From positions 1 to 45,052 of the forward strand of contig CACGAV010000008.1 of NCBI GenBank assembly GCA_902571095.1: a stretch of DNA of 45,052 nt, in the 5' to 3' direction. The stretch comes from an uncultured Pelagibacteraceae bacterium (GTDB taxonomy: Bacteria; Pseudomonadota; Alphaproteobacteria; Pelagibacterales; Pelagibacteraceae). The translations under genes were made by a program, and so were the position numbers. The notes below the pieces were generated by a model that was not told the origin of the DNA, ran no database searches, and saw only the letters and a program-made list of their open reading frames with translations. How positions within the stretch are numbered: the first letter of the stretch is position 1; each line of letters begins with the position of its first letter. Shown piece after piece: positions 36,507-45,052 of the stretch.

Positions 36507-37838
36507 TTATTTAATTGATTTTTTTATTATTTTAATACATTTTAAAATTAAACTTTTATCATATGACTCGGCCATTATCCTAATTTTTGGTTCGGTGCCA
36601 GATTTTCTAACTAGAATTCTACCCTTACGACCCATAAGCCTACCTGCTTTCTTTATTGCATTATTGCATTTCGTTTTGCTAATAATATTTTTATCTTTAA
36701 CCACTATATTTTCTAAAATTTGAGGCAGGGGTTTAAAAACTTTTAAAAGTTGACTGGCCTTTTTACCCTTTCTTAAAGAAAACAAAACTTCTAAAGCTAC
36801 AAGTAAACCATCACCAGTCGTTGCAAATTTTCCCAAAATAATGTGGCCAGATTGTTCACCTCCCAAATTATAATTTAGTTTTTTCATTTTTTCTTTAACA
36901 TATCTGTCTCCAACTTTAGATCTAGAGAATCTTATTTTTTCTCTATTTAAAAATTTCTCAAGACCATAATTAGACATAAGTGTTCCGATCACACCGCCTT
37001 TTAAAATTTTTTTTGATTTCCAACGACGAGCTAGCATTGCAATAATTTGGTCGCCGTCTATTATTTTTCCTTTTTCATCACACATAATAACTCTATCAGC
37101 ATCTCCGTCGAATGCTATGCCAACTTTAGCTTTATATTTTTTAACTGCAGTTTTTATTTTTGAGGGATATGTTGATCCGCATTTCTCATTAATGTTTAAT
37201 CCGTTTGGCTTTACTCCGATTGAAATTACTTTTGCCCCAAGTTCTTTAAGTAATTTTGGCGCAGCTTTATAACAAGCGCCATTTGCACAATCTAAAACTA
37301 TTTTTGTACCTTTGAGGTGAAAATTACTTGGGAAATTGTTTTTTAATATTTTAATATATTTGTCATTTCCATCTTCTAATCTTTTTACTCTTCCTAATAA
37401 CTTTGGATTAGTTAACTGCTTGGTATTTTTTGCATCTATAAGTTTTTCAATCTTTTTTTCAATTTTATCGGATAACTTCATTCCATCTGGACCAAATAGT
37501 TTTAACCCATTGTCATAATAGGGATTATGAGAGGCTGTAATCATTATGCCCATATTAGCTTTCATAGATTTGGTTAACATTGCAAGACCATTTGTAGGCA
37601 AAGGACCTAAAGTAAATACATGCATACCCCCAGAGACAAGGCCAGAAACTAAGGCGGGCTCCAAAGTGTATCCTGATAATCTTGTATCTTTAGCTATAAT
37701 TGCAATTTGTTTAGATTTTTTCTGATTTTTAAAATAAGTTCCAGACGCTAATCCAAATTTAAAAAATTTTTCGCCAGTAATATTTCCTTGATTTACAGTT
37801 CCTCTTATTCCATCAGTGCCAAAGTATTTATTTTTCAT
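36507..37838 (-). CDS. glmM: Phosphoglucosamine mutase
   Basis: This protein of 443 residues has FGTDGIRG at the N-terminus, phosphoserine loop TASHNPYYDNGLK near residue 100, metal-binding DGDADR in GIAFDGDADRVIM, sugar-binding GGEQSGHII and phosphate-binding RKSGTEPKIRIM. It converts glucosamine-6-P to glucosamine-1-P for UDP-GlcNAc, which feeds peptidoglycan and LPS. It overlaps folP by 11 bases. Confidence 0.96.
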   Translation of the reverse strand: MKNKYFGTDGIRGTVNQGNITGEKFFKFGLASGTYFKNQKKSKQIAIIAKDTRLSGYTLEPALVSGLVSGGMHVFTLGPLPTNGLAMLTKSMKANMGIMITASHNPYYDNGLKLFGPDGMKLSDKIEKKIEKLIDAKNTKQLTNPKLLGRVKRLEDGNDKYIKILKNNFPSNFHLKGTKIVLDCANGACYKAAPKLLKELGAKVISIGVKPNGLNINEKCGSTYPSKIKTAVKKYKAKVGIAFDGDADRVIMCDEKGKIIDGDQIIAMLARRWKSKKILKGGVIGTLMSNYGLEKFLNREKIRFSRSKVGDRYVKEKMKKLNYNLGGEQSGHIILGKFATTGDGLLVALEVLFSLRKGKKASQLLKVFKPLPQILENIVVKDKNIISKTKCNNAIKKAGRLMGRKGRILVRKSGTEPKIRIMAESYDKSLILKCIKIIKKSIK

Positions 37839-38889
37839 TAATTTTTTTAAAAACTAAAATTCCTTGTTTAATTTCTCTAACGTTATGTACTCTAAAAATT
37901 TGTACTCCTTGAGATAATAAATAGAGAATAGAAGCTAAAGTTCCGCCTATTCTATCTTCAGTATCATAATCTCCTGATATTTGATTTATAAACCTTTTCC
38001 TTGAGGTCCCAATCAAAATAGGTAGACCAAGACTATGAAACAAAGATATTTTAGAAATTAAAGTCAAATTATGTTTCAAAGTTTTACCAAAACCAATTCC
38101 AGGATCTAAAATAGTTTTTTTGTTATTTGATATATTTAAAATTTCCTTTTCGAAAAAATCATAAATATCTAACAATACATTTTGGTACCTAGGATTTTTT
38201 TGCATAGTATTTGGTGTACCCTGCATGTGGTGCAAAACTTTTGAAATATTTAAATTTTTTAGTTTCGGAATTGCATGTTGATCATAACTAAAACCTGACA
38301 CATCATTAACAATATCTGCACCGTGTTTTATACTTTTAATCATTATGTCGGATTTCCTGGTATCAATTGATAGACAAATTTTTTTATATTTTTTTTTAAA
38401 ATTTTTAATAATGTATTCTACTCTTTTCCATTCTACATTTGGGTCAATAGTTTTTGACCCTGGCCGTGTTGACTCACCCCCTACATCAATAATTTTTGCC
38501 CCAGAATCGATCATATAAGCAATTTGCTTACTTGCTTTCTTCTTGTTATTAAATTTTCCTCCATCAGAAAAACTATCAGGCGTAAGGTTTAAAATACCCA
38601 TTACTGTAGTATCTTTAAAATTTATATTTTTAAGAAAATTTTTCCTATTTGATATAATTTTTTTCAGATCATATTTGACTATTTTTTTTATATTTTTACT
38701 AAGACCTTTGATCTCTTTAATATGAATTAATTTAGTTTTAACTCTGTTCTTTTCTCTTGAAAAAATTTCTAATTTATCAAAGGCAATATCTTTTTTACCA
38801 TTAAGGGGAAAAGCTTGGCTCGTTTTAATGAGGTTTTTTGCTTCTCTTCCATGATAAAAATTACACGCCCTGGTGTAATATTTTCTCAT
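37828..38889 (-). CDS. folP: Dihydropteroate synthase with long N-terminal extension
   Basis: This protein of 353 residues, against about 280 in most bacteria. The TIM-barrel core starts near residue 93 with VMGILNLTPDSFSDGG, then IDVGGESTRPGS, VNDVSGF, DPGIGFGKTLKHN and GTSRKRFI. The first 90 residues (YYTRACNFYHGREAKNLI, AFPLNGKKDIAFDKLEI) resemble the N-terminal part seen in other alphaproteobacterial FolP proteins. The enzyme couples p-aminobenzoate to pterin in folate synthesis. It lies 10 bases after ftsH, as in many proteobacteria. Confidence 0.93.
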   Translation of the reverse strand: MRKYYTRACNFYHGREAKNLIKTSQAFPLNGKKDIAFDKLEIFSREKNRVKTKLIHIKEIKGLSKNIKKIVKYDLKKIISNRKNFLKNINFKDTTVMGILNLTPDSFSDGGKFNNKKKASKQIAYMIDSGAKIIDVGGESTRPGSKTIDPNVEWKRVEYIIKNFKKKYKKICLSIDTRKSDIMIKSIKHGADIVNDVSGFSYDQHAIPKLKNLNISKVLHHMQGTPNTMQKNPRYQNVLLDIYDFFEKEILNISNNKKTILDPGIGFGKTLKHNLTLISKISLFHSLGLPILIGTSRKRFINQISGDYDTEDRIGGTLASILYLLSQGVQIFRVHNVREIKQGILVFKKINEK

Positions 38890-38899
38890 TATTTGTATA

Positions 38900-40795
38900 T
38901 TATAGTGCTGGTTTTGGTTTTAAACCAATAGAATCTATCGCTGAAGAAACATTATCTTCTTCCTGCTCTTCTTTTTTAGATAGCTTTTCAGGTTGAATAT
39001 TTTTTAAAATTAAATCTCTTATTTCATCACCAGTTAAGGTCTCGTAAACTAATAATGCTTTAGCAATTTTGTGTAAATCATCAATTTTTTCAGTTAAAAC
39101 TTTTCTTGCTCTTTCATAACCAGCGTCCACAATTTTCTTAACTTCCAGGTCCACTTTTTTTGCAGTCTCTTCGGACATATTTTGTTGTCTAGTTATCGAT
39201 CTTCCCAAGAAGACCTCATCTTCATTATCTCCATAAGCAACGGTACCTAGATCTTTGCTCATTCCATATCTTGTAACCATATTTTTTGCCATTTTTGTTG
39301 CCATATCTATATCAGATGATGCCCCAGATGTTATTTTTTCGTATCCAAAAATTATTTCTTCGGCTATCCTTCCACCCATAGCAACTGCTATGTCAGAATA
39401 CATTTTTTCTCTAGTTACAGATAGTTGGTCTCTTTCTGGCAATCTCATTACCATGCCTAAAGCTCTGCCTCTTGGTATAATGGTAGCCTTATGAATTGGG
39501 TCAGAAACCTTTTCGTTTAAAGCAACAATAGCATGTCCGCCTTCATGGTAGGCAGTTAATTTTTTCTCTTCCTCTGTCATTACCATTGATCTTCTTTCCG
39601 CACCCATCATCACTTTATCTTTAGCCTCTTCAACATCCGCCATAGTAACTACTCTTTTATTTTTTCTAGCGGCAAGTAATGCCGACTCATTAATTAAATT
39701 TGCTAAATCTGCACCAGAAAATCCTGGAGTACCTCTTGCTATTGTTCTTAATTTCACATCTGGGCCTGTGCTTATTTTTTTAACATGTACTTTAAGAATA
39801 GCTTCTCTTCCCAAAATATCTGGGTTTGGGACCACGACTTGTCTATCGAATCTTCCTGGTCTTAATAAAGCTGGATCAAGAACATCAGGTCTGTTAGTTG
39901 CCGCAATTAAAATTATACCTTCATTTGTATCGAAACCATCCATTTCTACTAATAGCTGATTTAATGTTTGTTCTCTCTCGTCATTACCTCCGCCTAAGCC
40001 TGCACCTCTGCTTCTTCCAACTGCATCAATTTCATCAATAAAAATTATGCAAGGAGCATGTTTTTTTCCTTGCTCAAACATGTCTCTAACTCTGGATGCA
40101 CCTACGCCCACAAACATTTCAACAAAGTCAGAACCAGAAATTGTGAAAAATGGAACATTAGCTTCTCCTGCTATCGCTTTAGCTAATAAAGTTTTACCAG
40201 TTCCTGGAGGGCCAATTAATAGAGCACCTTTTGGAATTTTTCCTCCTAGACGTCTAAATTTTTTTGGATCCTTTAAAAAATCAACAATTTCTTCGACTTC
40301 TTCTTTTGCTTCTTCAATTCCAGCGACATCATTAAATGTTACTTTGCCTTGAGCCTCAGTAAGAAGTTTTGCTTTTGATCTTCCAAAACCCATGGCTCCA
40401 CCTCTGCCGCCTTGCATTTGACGCATAAAAAATATCCACACACCTATTAAAAGAAGCATTGGAAACCAAGATAATAAAACTCCTAGCAACGAAGGCATTT
40501 TATCTTCAACTGGAGACGCTACAATACTTACATTTCTTTCTGAAAGTTTTTCGACTAATCCAGGATAGTTTGGTGAGTAGGTGCTAAATTTTTTTCCATC
40601 AGATAGAAGTCCATTTATATCGTTTCCTTGTATTTGTACCTCAACAACTCTACCATTATCAACTTCCTCTAAAAATTTTGAAAAAGCGATTTTATTCTGT
40701 TCAGAGTTTGCAGTATTGGGGTTTTTGAAAAGATTAAACAGTCCAACTGATAAAAGGACAATTAAGCCCCACATAAGTAAATTTCTAAAGTTCAT
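38900..40795 (-). CDS. ftsH: ATP-dependent zinc metalloprotease FtsH
   Basis: This protein of 631 residues has an N-terminal membrane helix (about 5-23), a periplasmic part, a second helix (about 104-124), an AAA+ domain with Walker A GPPGTGKT (195-202), IDEIDAVGR, and an SRH with [19 protein letters not shown]. The zinc site HEGGH is at 417-421. It degrades misfolded membrane proteins and regulatory proteins such as sigma-32. A sigma-32-like promoter lies immediately upstream. The last segment is acidic and charged (KKEEQEEDN). Confidence 0.98.
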   Translation of the reverse strand: MNFRNLLMWGLIVLLSVGLFNLFKNPNTANSEQNKIAFSKFLEEVDNGRVVEVQIQGNDINGLLSDGKKFSTYSPNYPGLVEKLSERNVSIVASPVEDKMPSLLGVLLSWFPMLLLIGVWIFFMRQMQGGRGGAMGFGRSKAKLLTEAQGKVTFNDVAGIEEAKEEVEEIVDFLKDPKKFRRLGGKIPKGALLIGPPGTGKTLLAKAIAGEANVPFFTISGSDFVEMFVGVGASRVRDMFEQGKKHAPCIIFIDEIDAVGRSRGAGLGGGNDEREQTLNQLLVEMDGFDTNEGIILIAATNRPDVLDPALLRPGRFDRQVVVPNPDILGREAILKVHVKKISTGPDVKLRTIARGTPGFSGADLANLINESALLAARKNKRVVTMADVEEAKDKVMMGAERRSMVMTEEEKKLTAYHEGGHAIVALNEKVSDPIHKATIIPRGRALGMVMRLPERDQLSVTREKMYSDIAVAMGGRIAEEIIFGYEKITSGASSDIDMATKMAKNMVTRYGMSKDLGTVAYGDNEDEVFLGRSITRQQNMSEETAKKVDLEVKKIVDAGYERARKVLTEKIDDLHKIAKALLVYETLTGDEIRDLILKNIQPEKLSKKEEQEEDNVSSAIDSIGLKPKPAL

Positions 40796-40802
40796 ATCTA
40801 AT

Positions 40803-40830
40803 AAATAGGTATTTTAAAATTTTAAACAAG
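40803..40830 (-). promoter_or_regulatory. Candidate RpoH (sigma-32) promoter of ftsH
   Basis: On the minus strand CTTG (40830-40827) is separated by 17 bases from CCTATTT (40809-40803), close to the alphaproteobacterial RpoH pattern (CTTG, then CYTATNT). The transcript would start within a few bases of the ftsH ATG. FtsH is a classic heat-shock protein, which agrees. Confidence 0.35.
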
Positions 40831-40851
40831 TGCTTTAAAGCAGCATTTTAC

Positions 40852-40875
40852 AAAAATATCCCATATTTCTGGGAT
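40852..40875 (-). terminator. Intrinsic terminator after tilS (possibly bidirectional)
   Basis: The stem ATCCCA/TGGGAT with a 6-base loop is followed by T-rich sequence on both strands. On the minus strand it ends the tilS message before ftsH. Confidence 0.55.
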
Positions 40876-40889
40876 TTTTTGACTTTTTT

Positions 40890-41912
40890 TTAAAATTCTC
40901 TTGTCACATGCAATAGGTTTTTTCTTTTTTCAAAAATACATCCTCCTAAAGTGCACTTCTTGGAATTTTTTTCATTAAAACGGTTTATTAAGTTTAGAAC
41001 TTTTCTTGACCTTGGGGGATAGTAGGATGAGGATATATTTTTTACTATTAAATTTATAATTTTGAATTTTGTCTCTTGTGGCTCTTTTTTAAACATTATT
41101 AAATCTAAAATAGTTTCATTTTTTTTAAATTTCACAAATTTCTTTAATGATTGTTTGACATAAAAATTGATAGCTTCCTTAGTAGAAGAAATATTATTTA
41201 TAGAGCGGACAATTTGATCAAAGTTTAGACCTTTTTTTTCAAGAATATTTTTAAGATCTCTTATATTTGTTCTTAAAAATTTTTTATTAGTATTACTTGG
41301 ATCATTAATTGTTTGTTTAAAAGCTTTGTTGGCAACTTTTTTTAAATCAATTTTTTTTATATCTAAAAATGGTCTAATCAATTTAATTTTTTTGTTTAAA
41401 ATTGTTATTTCGCTCATAGATGAAAGGCCCTCTATCCCACTTCCTCTAGATAGTCTTATAAGAAAAGTTTCTACTTGGTCATCTATATGATGCGCTGTTA
41501 ATAGAAATTTAATTCTGTTTTTTTTGCAAAAATTGGTCAAGATCTCATATCTTACGTCTCTCGCATTTTTTTGGATATTTTTTAATATTTTTGTTTTGTT
41601 TTTTAGAATTTTTAGATTTATTCCTTTTTGTTTCAACAGCTTTTTAACCTTTAGAGCTTCTTTTTGAGAATTTTTTCTTATACCGTGATCAACTAGTACG
41701 AAGAAAGCTTTTTGCTTTTTTTTAATAGCCAATAAATTTGCCAAATAAGCAAGTGCCATACTATCAGGTCCTCCAGATACAGCTACTACGAAAGATTTGA
41801 CTCGATTTTTTCTTAATAATACCAGGTTTAGTTTGTTATATATTTTAAAAATTTGATTATCTTGTAATATTGTACTTTCAGGCTTTACTGCATTTGAATT
41901 TTTTCTTTTCAT
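40890..41912 (-). CDS. tilS: tRNA(Ile)-lysidine synthase
   Basis: This protein of 340 residues has the PP-loop VAVSGGPDSMALAYLA (SGGPDS at 46-51), then ILTNFCKKNRIKFLLTAHHIDDQVETFLIRL, the TilS signature including HHxDDxxET, and NDPSNTNKKFLRTNIR. It makes lysidine at C34 of tRNA-Ile so that it reads AUA. The start at 41912 overlaps the cpoB end by 35 bases; no later Met precedes the PP-loop, so that start is kept, though a rare start codon is possible. The C-terminal domain is shorter than in E. coli. Confidence 0.93.
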   Translation of the reverse strand: MKRKNSNAVKPESTILQDNQIFKIYNKLNLVLLRKNRVKSFVVAVSGGPDSMALAYLANLLAIKKKQKAFFVLVDHGIRKNSQKEALKVKKLLKQKGINLKILKNKTKILKNIQKNARDVRYEILTNFCKKNRIKFLLTAHHIDDQVETFLIRLSRGSGIEGLSSMSEITILNKKIKLIRPFLDIKKIDLKKVANKAFKQTINDPSNTNKKFLRTNIRDLKNILEKKGLNFDQIVRSINNISSTKEAINFYVKQSLKKFVKFKKNETILDLIMFKKEPQETKFKIINLIVKNISSSYYPPRSRKVLNLINRFNEKNSKKCTLGGCIFEKRKNLLHVTREF

Positions 41913-42843
41913 ACTCAGCTTTTTGTAGCACAGACTTACTAGCTTTTGGATATTCTTTTTTCACACCATTAATCATAAGACAACCCTGATCTTTTTCCCC
42001 AAGCTGAACTAGAGTGGTTCCAAGCTTTAATAGATTGATTGGAGCTTTTTTGCTTTTAGGATAATTTTGATAACCATCTAAATAAGCGGCGGCTGCATCT
42101 TGATAAAGTTGTCTTATTCTAAATGTTTCCCCATACCAATATTGAGCGCTTCCGGCTAAATCATTATCTTTATTTTTGTCAATAAACTCTCTTAATGCAA
42201 ACTCTGCGGTTTCATAATCACCAATTTTTATAAAACCTACTGCGAAATCGTACTGTTCCTTTGGGGGTTTGTTGGGTAACAACGATTTGTTTCTTGTAGC
42301 TTGTTCTGTTACAACTAATCCTGCTGTCTCGACTGATTGAGTTTTTTGAATTTCTTGAGTTTGTTTTAAATCACTATCTGATACTCTTCCAAGATCTTGT
42401 GGTAAATCTGTTCCGGGTAATCTTTTTTTATTTTTCTTTTCTGGTTTTTTAACTGAAGCGATACCAGTACTTTCTAAGTCATTAAATCGCATTTGATTAT
42501 CTGATTGCATTTTTGTAATTCTGCTAGATAATTTATCCATTTTAAAATTAATTTCCTCATATCTGTTTGTAATTTCTCTAAATTGTTCTTCTATTTCGTT
42601 TAATTTAAGTAGGTGTCTGGTAAGAATATCTTCATTTAAATCACTTGATGATGACGGTTTTATTTCCGAGGTTTTATAAAATGCGGTTTCAAGAGTTTTT
42701 AGATCTTTATTAATAACTTCAATTTTTTTAATTATTTCTTCTAAATCTTTTTTATCGTCAGACTTTAAATTGTTTGAGAGAATTAACAAAAGAAAAGTCA
42801 CAAAAATTATCTTTAATGCGTAATATGCTTTACATCGAACCAT
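41878..42843 (-). CDS. cpoB: Cell division coordinator CpoB / tol-pal system protein YbgF
   Basis: From the ATG at 42843 this gene encodes about 321 residues: a signal peptide (MVRCKAYYALKIIFVTFLLL...), a coiled-coil trimerisation region (LNEIEEQFREITNRYEEIN, KMDKLSSRITKMQS), a low-complexity linker, and a C-terminal TPR domain (YDFAVGFIKIGDYETAEFALREFIDKN; AQYWYGETFR). The frame is open upstream to a TTG at 42873, but that codon lies in the T tract of the pal terminator and would displace the signal peptide, so 42843 is preferred. CpoB links peptidoglycan synthesis and Tol-Pal constriction. Confidence 0.92.
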   Translation of the reverse strand: MVRCKAYYALKIIFVTFLLLILSNNLKSDDKKDLEEIIKKIEVINKDLKTLETAFYKTSEIKPSSSSDLNEDILTRHLLKLNEIEEQFREITNRYEEINFKMDKLSSRITKMQSDNQMRFNDLESTGIASVKKPEKKNKKRLPGTDLPQDLGRVSDSDLKQTQEIQKTQSVETAGLVVTEQATRNKSLLPNKPPKEQYDFAVGFIKIGDYETAEFALREFIDKNKDNDLAGSAQYWYGETFRIRQLYQDAAAAYLDGYQNYPKSKKAPINLLKLGTTLVQLGEKDQGCLMINGVKKEYPKASKSVLQKAEYEKKKFKCSKA

Positions 42844-42871
42844 AAAATAATTCTTATTTGTACATCGTGGC

Positions 42872-42914
42872 AAAAAAAAGACCCCGTTATTTTATTAAGA
42901 ATTACGGGGTCTTT
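42872..42914 (-). terminator. Intrinsic terminator after pal
   Basis: On the minus strand an 11-bp stem (AAAGACCCCGT with ACGGGGTCTTT) and a 16-base loop are followed by a T8 run. It sits between pal and cpoB, so much of the tolA-tolB-pal message probably ends here. Confidence 0.9.
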
Positions 42915-42927
42915 AAATATTAAAAAC

Positions 42928-43413
42928 TTAGTTAGTTTTGATTGTTACAGATCTTCTATTTTGAGACCAGGCTAATGGTGATGACGCCGGATTAACTGGT
43001 TTCTCTTTACCATAACTAATAACGGTAATTCTTTTTCCAGAAACCCCATATGTCATTAAATAATCTTTTGCAGCATTTGCTCTTCTTTCACCTAAAGCCA
43101 AGTTGTATTCTCTAGTTCCTCTTTCGTCGGCATGTCCTTCAACGGTAACAGTTACATCCTTATTTTTTCTTAAATAAGTAGCTTGCTTTCTTAAAGTATC
43201 ACGCGACTTGGTAGTCAAACTTGATTTATTAGTCGCAAAAAATATTCTATCTGGAACACCTTTTGCTAAGAACTCAACAGTATCTGTACCTGTGTAAACG
43301 TCATCAACTGTATCTACGTTTGCTTTTTTTGCAGTAGAACACGCTGAAATTAACAACGTACTGAATAGAACTAAAACAAAATTTCTTAGTGCACTATTAA
43401 ACTTCATTTTCAT
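42928..43413 (-). CDS. pal: Peptidoglycan-associated lipoprotein Pal
   Basis: This protein of 161 residues has a lipoprotein signal with lipobox LISAC (Cys at residue 25), then an OmpA-like peptidoglycan-binding domain with VTVEGHADERGTREYNLALGERRA, the Pal signature, and YGKEKPVNPASS and NRRSVTI. It anchors the outer membrane to peptidoglycan and works with TolB and TolA at division. A good Shine-Dalgarno (AGGAG) precedes it. The 79-base gap to tolB holds a short inverted repeat (ATTCC/GGAAT) and no gene. Confidence 0.97.
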   Translation of the reverse strand: MKMKFNSALRNFVLVLFSTLLISACSTAKKANVDTVDDVYTGTDTVEFLAKGVPDRIFFATNKSSLTTKSRDTLRKQATYLRKNKDVTVTVEGHADERGTREYNLALGERRANAAKDYLMTYGVSGKRITVISYGKEKPVNPASSPLAWSQNRRSVTIKTN

Positions 43414-43492
43414 CTCCTAAATATATTTAAGGTTGCCGTAATATTCCAAATTTAAAGGAATCTTGCAAGTATAAATTGTACATAAAAATCAC

Positions 43493-44830
43493 TTATTTTG
43501 AAAGTAAAGAGGACCAGGATGGGTCGGAGGCATCGGTTTTGGTTTTTATCAACCTTTCATTATACCCGGTGATGTCAATTGACCATAATTTAGCTGAGAA
43601 ACCTTTACCTTTACTATCCGATTTAGTCTCTCTATAAAAAATCAGAACTCTTCCATTTGGTGACCATGACGGAGCTTCTTGATAATAGTTTTCTGTAAGA
43701 AGTCTCTCCCCAGTACCATCGGATCTCATTACACCAATATAAAATCTTCCTTTACGGACTTTTGTAAATGCAATTAAATCACCTCGTGGTGACCATACTG
43801 GTGTACCATAAAGACCGTCCCCAAAAGTAATTCTTTTTACTCCTGTACCATCACTTCTCATTACGTAAATTTGCTGTAAGCCACTTCTATCTGAATTAAA
43901 ACAAATATATTTGCCATCTGGAGAGTAAGAAGGTGATGTGTCAATTGCTGAATGTTCGGTTATTTTCTCAACTACCCTGGTTTCTAAATCCATAGAATAT
44001 ATATCTGAGTTACCATCTTTAGCAAAACTCATAATAACTTTTTTTCCATCTGGAGAAAATCTTGGAGCAAAAGTCATTCCAGGAAAATTTCCAACTACTT
44101 CTTGGATTCCTGTTTCAATATCCAAAAGATATACTCTGGGCATATTTTTAAAATAAGACATGTATGTTACTAGTTGGTTAGTTGGGTTAAATCTTGGTGT
44201 TAAAACTAATTCATTTCCCAAAGTTAAATATTTTGTACCATGACCATCTTGGTCCATTATCGCTAATTTTTTAACACGTTGATCTTTTGGTCCAGTCTCA
44301 GAAACATAAATAATTCTTGTATCAAAATAACCTGTTTCACCAGTAAGTCTCTCATAAATTTTATCAGATATAATATGTGCTACTCTTCTCCAATTACTTG
44401 GTGTAGTAGTAAAAGATAAAGCGGTCATTTCTTTTGCGGCCGTTAAATCCCAAAGTCTAAACTCAACCTTTAATTTTTTATCCTTAACTAATATCTTGCC
44501 AGTAACAAGTGCTTGCGCCTTTATTAATCTCCAATCTTCAAATCGAGGTTTTAAATGTGCAATATCTGGTTTTTGAACAAACGCATTCTTTTTTAATGGA
44601 TTGAACAAACCTGTAGATTTGAAGTTTTTTTCAATTATTATTGAAATGTTTTCACCCAATTTTTGATCTTTTAAAGATTTTAAGTTTTCAGAAGAATTAT
44701 CAATATGTAAAGGTGATACTGCTATAGGCAAGGGATCCAGATTCCCTCTTGTAATATCTACCTTTATTAAACTGTTAGCATTTCCAAAGCTAATCAAAAA
44801 AATTAAAAAAGTAAGAATAGTTTTTTTCAT
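43493..44830 (-). CDS. tolB: Tol-Pal system periplasmic protein TolB
   Basis: This protein of 445 residues has an N-terminal signal peptide ([20 protein letters not shown]), an N-terminal alpha/beta domain (to about 165) and a six-bladed WD40-like beta-propeller with repeats such as [38 protein letters not shown] and [13 protein letters not shown]. It shuttles between Pal and TolA in envelope constriction. It starts 5 bases after the tolA stop. Confidence 0.97.
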   Translation of the reverse strand: MKKTILTFLIFLISFGNANSLIKVDITRGNLDPLPIAVSPLHIDNSSENLKSLKDQKLGENISIIIEKNFKSTGLFNPLKKNAFVQKPDIAHLKPRFEDWRLIKAQALVTGKILVKDKKLKVEFRLWDLTAAKEMTALSFTTTPSNWRRVAHIISDKIYERLTGETGYFDTRIIYVSETGPKDQRVKKLAIMDQDGHGTKYLTLGNELVLTPRFNPTNQLVTYMSYFKNMPRVYLLDIETGIQEVVGNFPGMTFAPRFSPDGKKVIMSFAKDGNSDIYSMDLETRVVEKITEHSAIDTSPSYSPDGKYICFNSDRSGLQQIYVMRSDGTGVKRITFGDGLYGTPVWSPRGDLIAFTKVRKGRFYIGVMRSDGTGERLLTENYYQEAPSWSPNGRVLIFYRETKSDSKGKGFSAKLWSIDITGYNERLIKTKTDASDPSWSSLLSK

Positions 44831-44835
44831 ATATT

Positions 44836-45052
44836 TTATCCTTTCAACATTTCTGTTGGATCAAAGTTTAATTGTAAATCTTTCCATCTTTCATAGCCTG
44901 TCGGAGGAACCTTTAAAGGTTGACAAATTCTAACTGCTCTAAGTGCACTTTCAGCTAAGATTTTATAAAAACTCTGTCCAGGAGTGTTCATTCGAGCATG
45001 ATCTAAAATTTCAGCCTTAACTATTCTTCCGTCTGGCTTAAGTTTTAACTTA
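44836..45052 (-). CDS. tolA: TolA C-terminal domain (5' end cut by window edge)
   Basis: The minus strand is open from the window end to a TAA at 44836-44838, giving about 72 residues. The segment ends [20 protein letters not shown] then NFDPTEML, and includes [10 protein letters not shown], a pattern typical of the TolA C-terminal domain that binds TolB and Pal, rather than of TonB. Its place directly before tolB supports this. The coiled-coil middle and the N-terminal anchor lie outside the window. Confidence 0.85.
   Translation of the reverse strand, partial: KLKLKPDGRIVKAEILDHARMNTPGQSFYKILAESALRAVRICQPLKVPPTGYERWKDLQLNFDPTEMLKG

Noticed and set aside
42844-42873. A TTG start for cpoB at 42873
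   Set aside because: It lies in the T tract of the pal terminator and places ten charged/polar residues ahead of the signal peptide; the ATG at 42843 fits better.

Overview
This window looks like a piece of a SAR11 (Candidatus Pelagibacter-type) marine alphaproteobacterial chromosome. The evidence is a very AT-rich sequence, almost no spacer DNA, a proteorhodopsin, alphaproteobacterial-style proteins (DksA with CEETGEP, FolP with a long N-terminal part, RpoH), the gene order tolA-tolB-pal-cpoB-tilS-ftsH-folP-glmM, and no mobile elements, phage genes or CRISPR. No stretch longer than about 217 bases lacks a gene. The longest spacer is the divergent proteorhodopsin/acyl-CoA synthetase region. 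Layout from left to right: (1) 1-4741, minus strand: a partial TolC-like protein, a glycerate-3-kinase-like P-loop kinase, a GFA-family protein, then a GT2 + GT39 glycosyltransferase pair that suggests lipid-linked sugar transfer to the envelope. (2) 4816-8040: DksA (plus), then on the minus strand a blue-type proteorhodopsin with its own terminator, followed by 2Fe-2S ferredoxin, a thioredoxin-reductase-like ferredoxin-NADP reductase and a GST. (3) 8258-11063, plus: a PrpE-type acyl-CoA synthetase followed by a histone-deacetylase-family protein, an arrangement like acsA/acuC, where the synthetase is controlled by lysine acetylation. (4) 11067-16052: a small membrane protein and a cupredoxin, a dihydroorotase-family protein, YgfZ, tRNA-Leu(GAG), and nadA-nadC. 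(5) 16045-22462, minus: sppA-glyQ-glyS-ppdK as one tight unit. (6) 22607-28380: ispB, pdxH, aroC, dxs, ispA, xseB (isoprenoid, PLP and aromatic pathways). ispB, pdxH and aroC carry five single-base homopolymer slips within about 1.5 kb. (7) 28402-32381, plus: tsaC, an ABC-2 exporter pair, a probable Fe(II)/2-oxoglutarate oxygenase and a GT17 glycosyltransferase in one run, then tRNA-Arg(UCG). (8) 32488-34402, plus: rluD and rpoH. (9) 34407-45052, minus: the tolA-tolB-pal-cpoB-tilS-ftsH-folP-glmM-thiD-purA string. Most of this is core housekeeping. The points I would look at again are: a candidate structured 5' leader on the proteorhodopsin mRNA; the cluster of homopolymer frameshifts; the fact that all eight convergent gene pairs meet with 8 bases of overlap to 5 bases of gap and no visible terminator; the synthetase/deacetylase pair; the oxygenase/GT17/ABC cassette; a dihydroorotase with a metal-ligand His replaced by Gln; and a palindromic -10 element shared by two divergent genes. 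I see no clear, wholly new multi-gene system.
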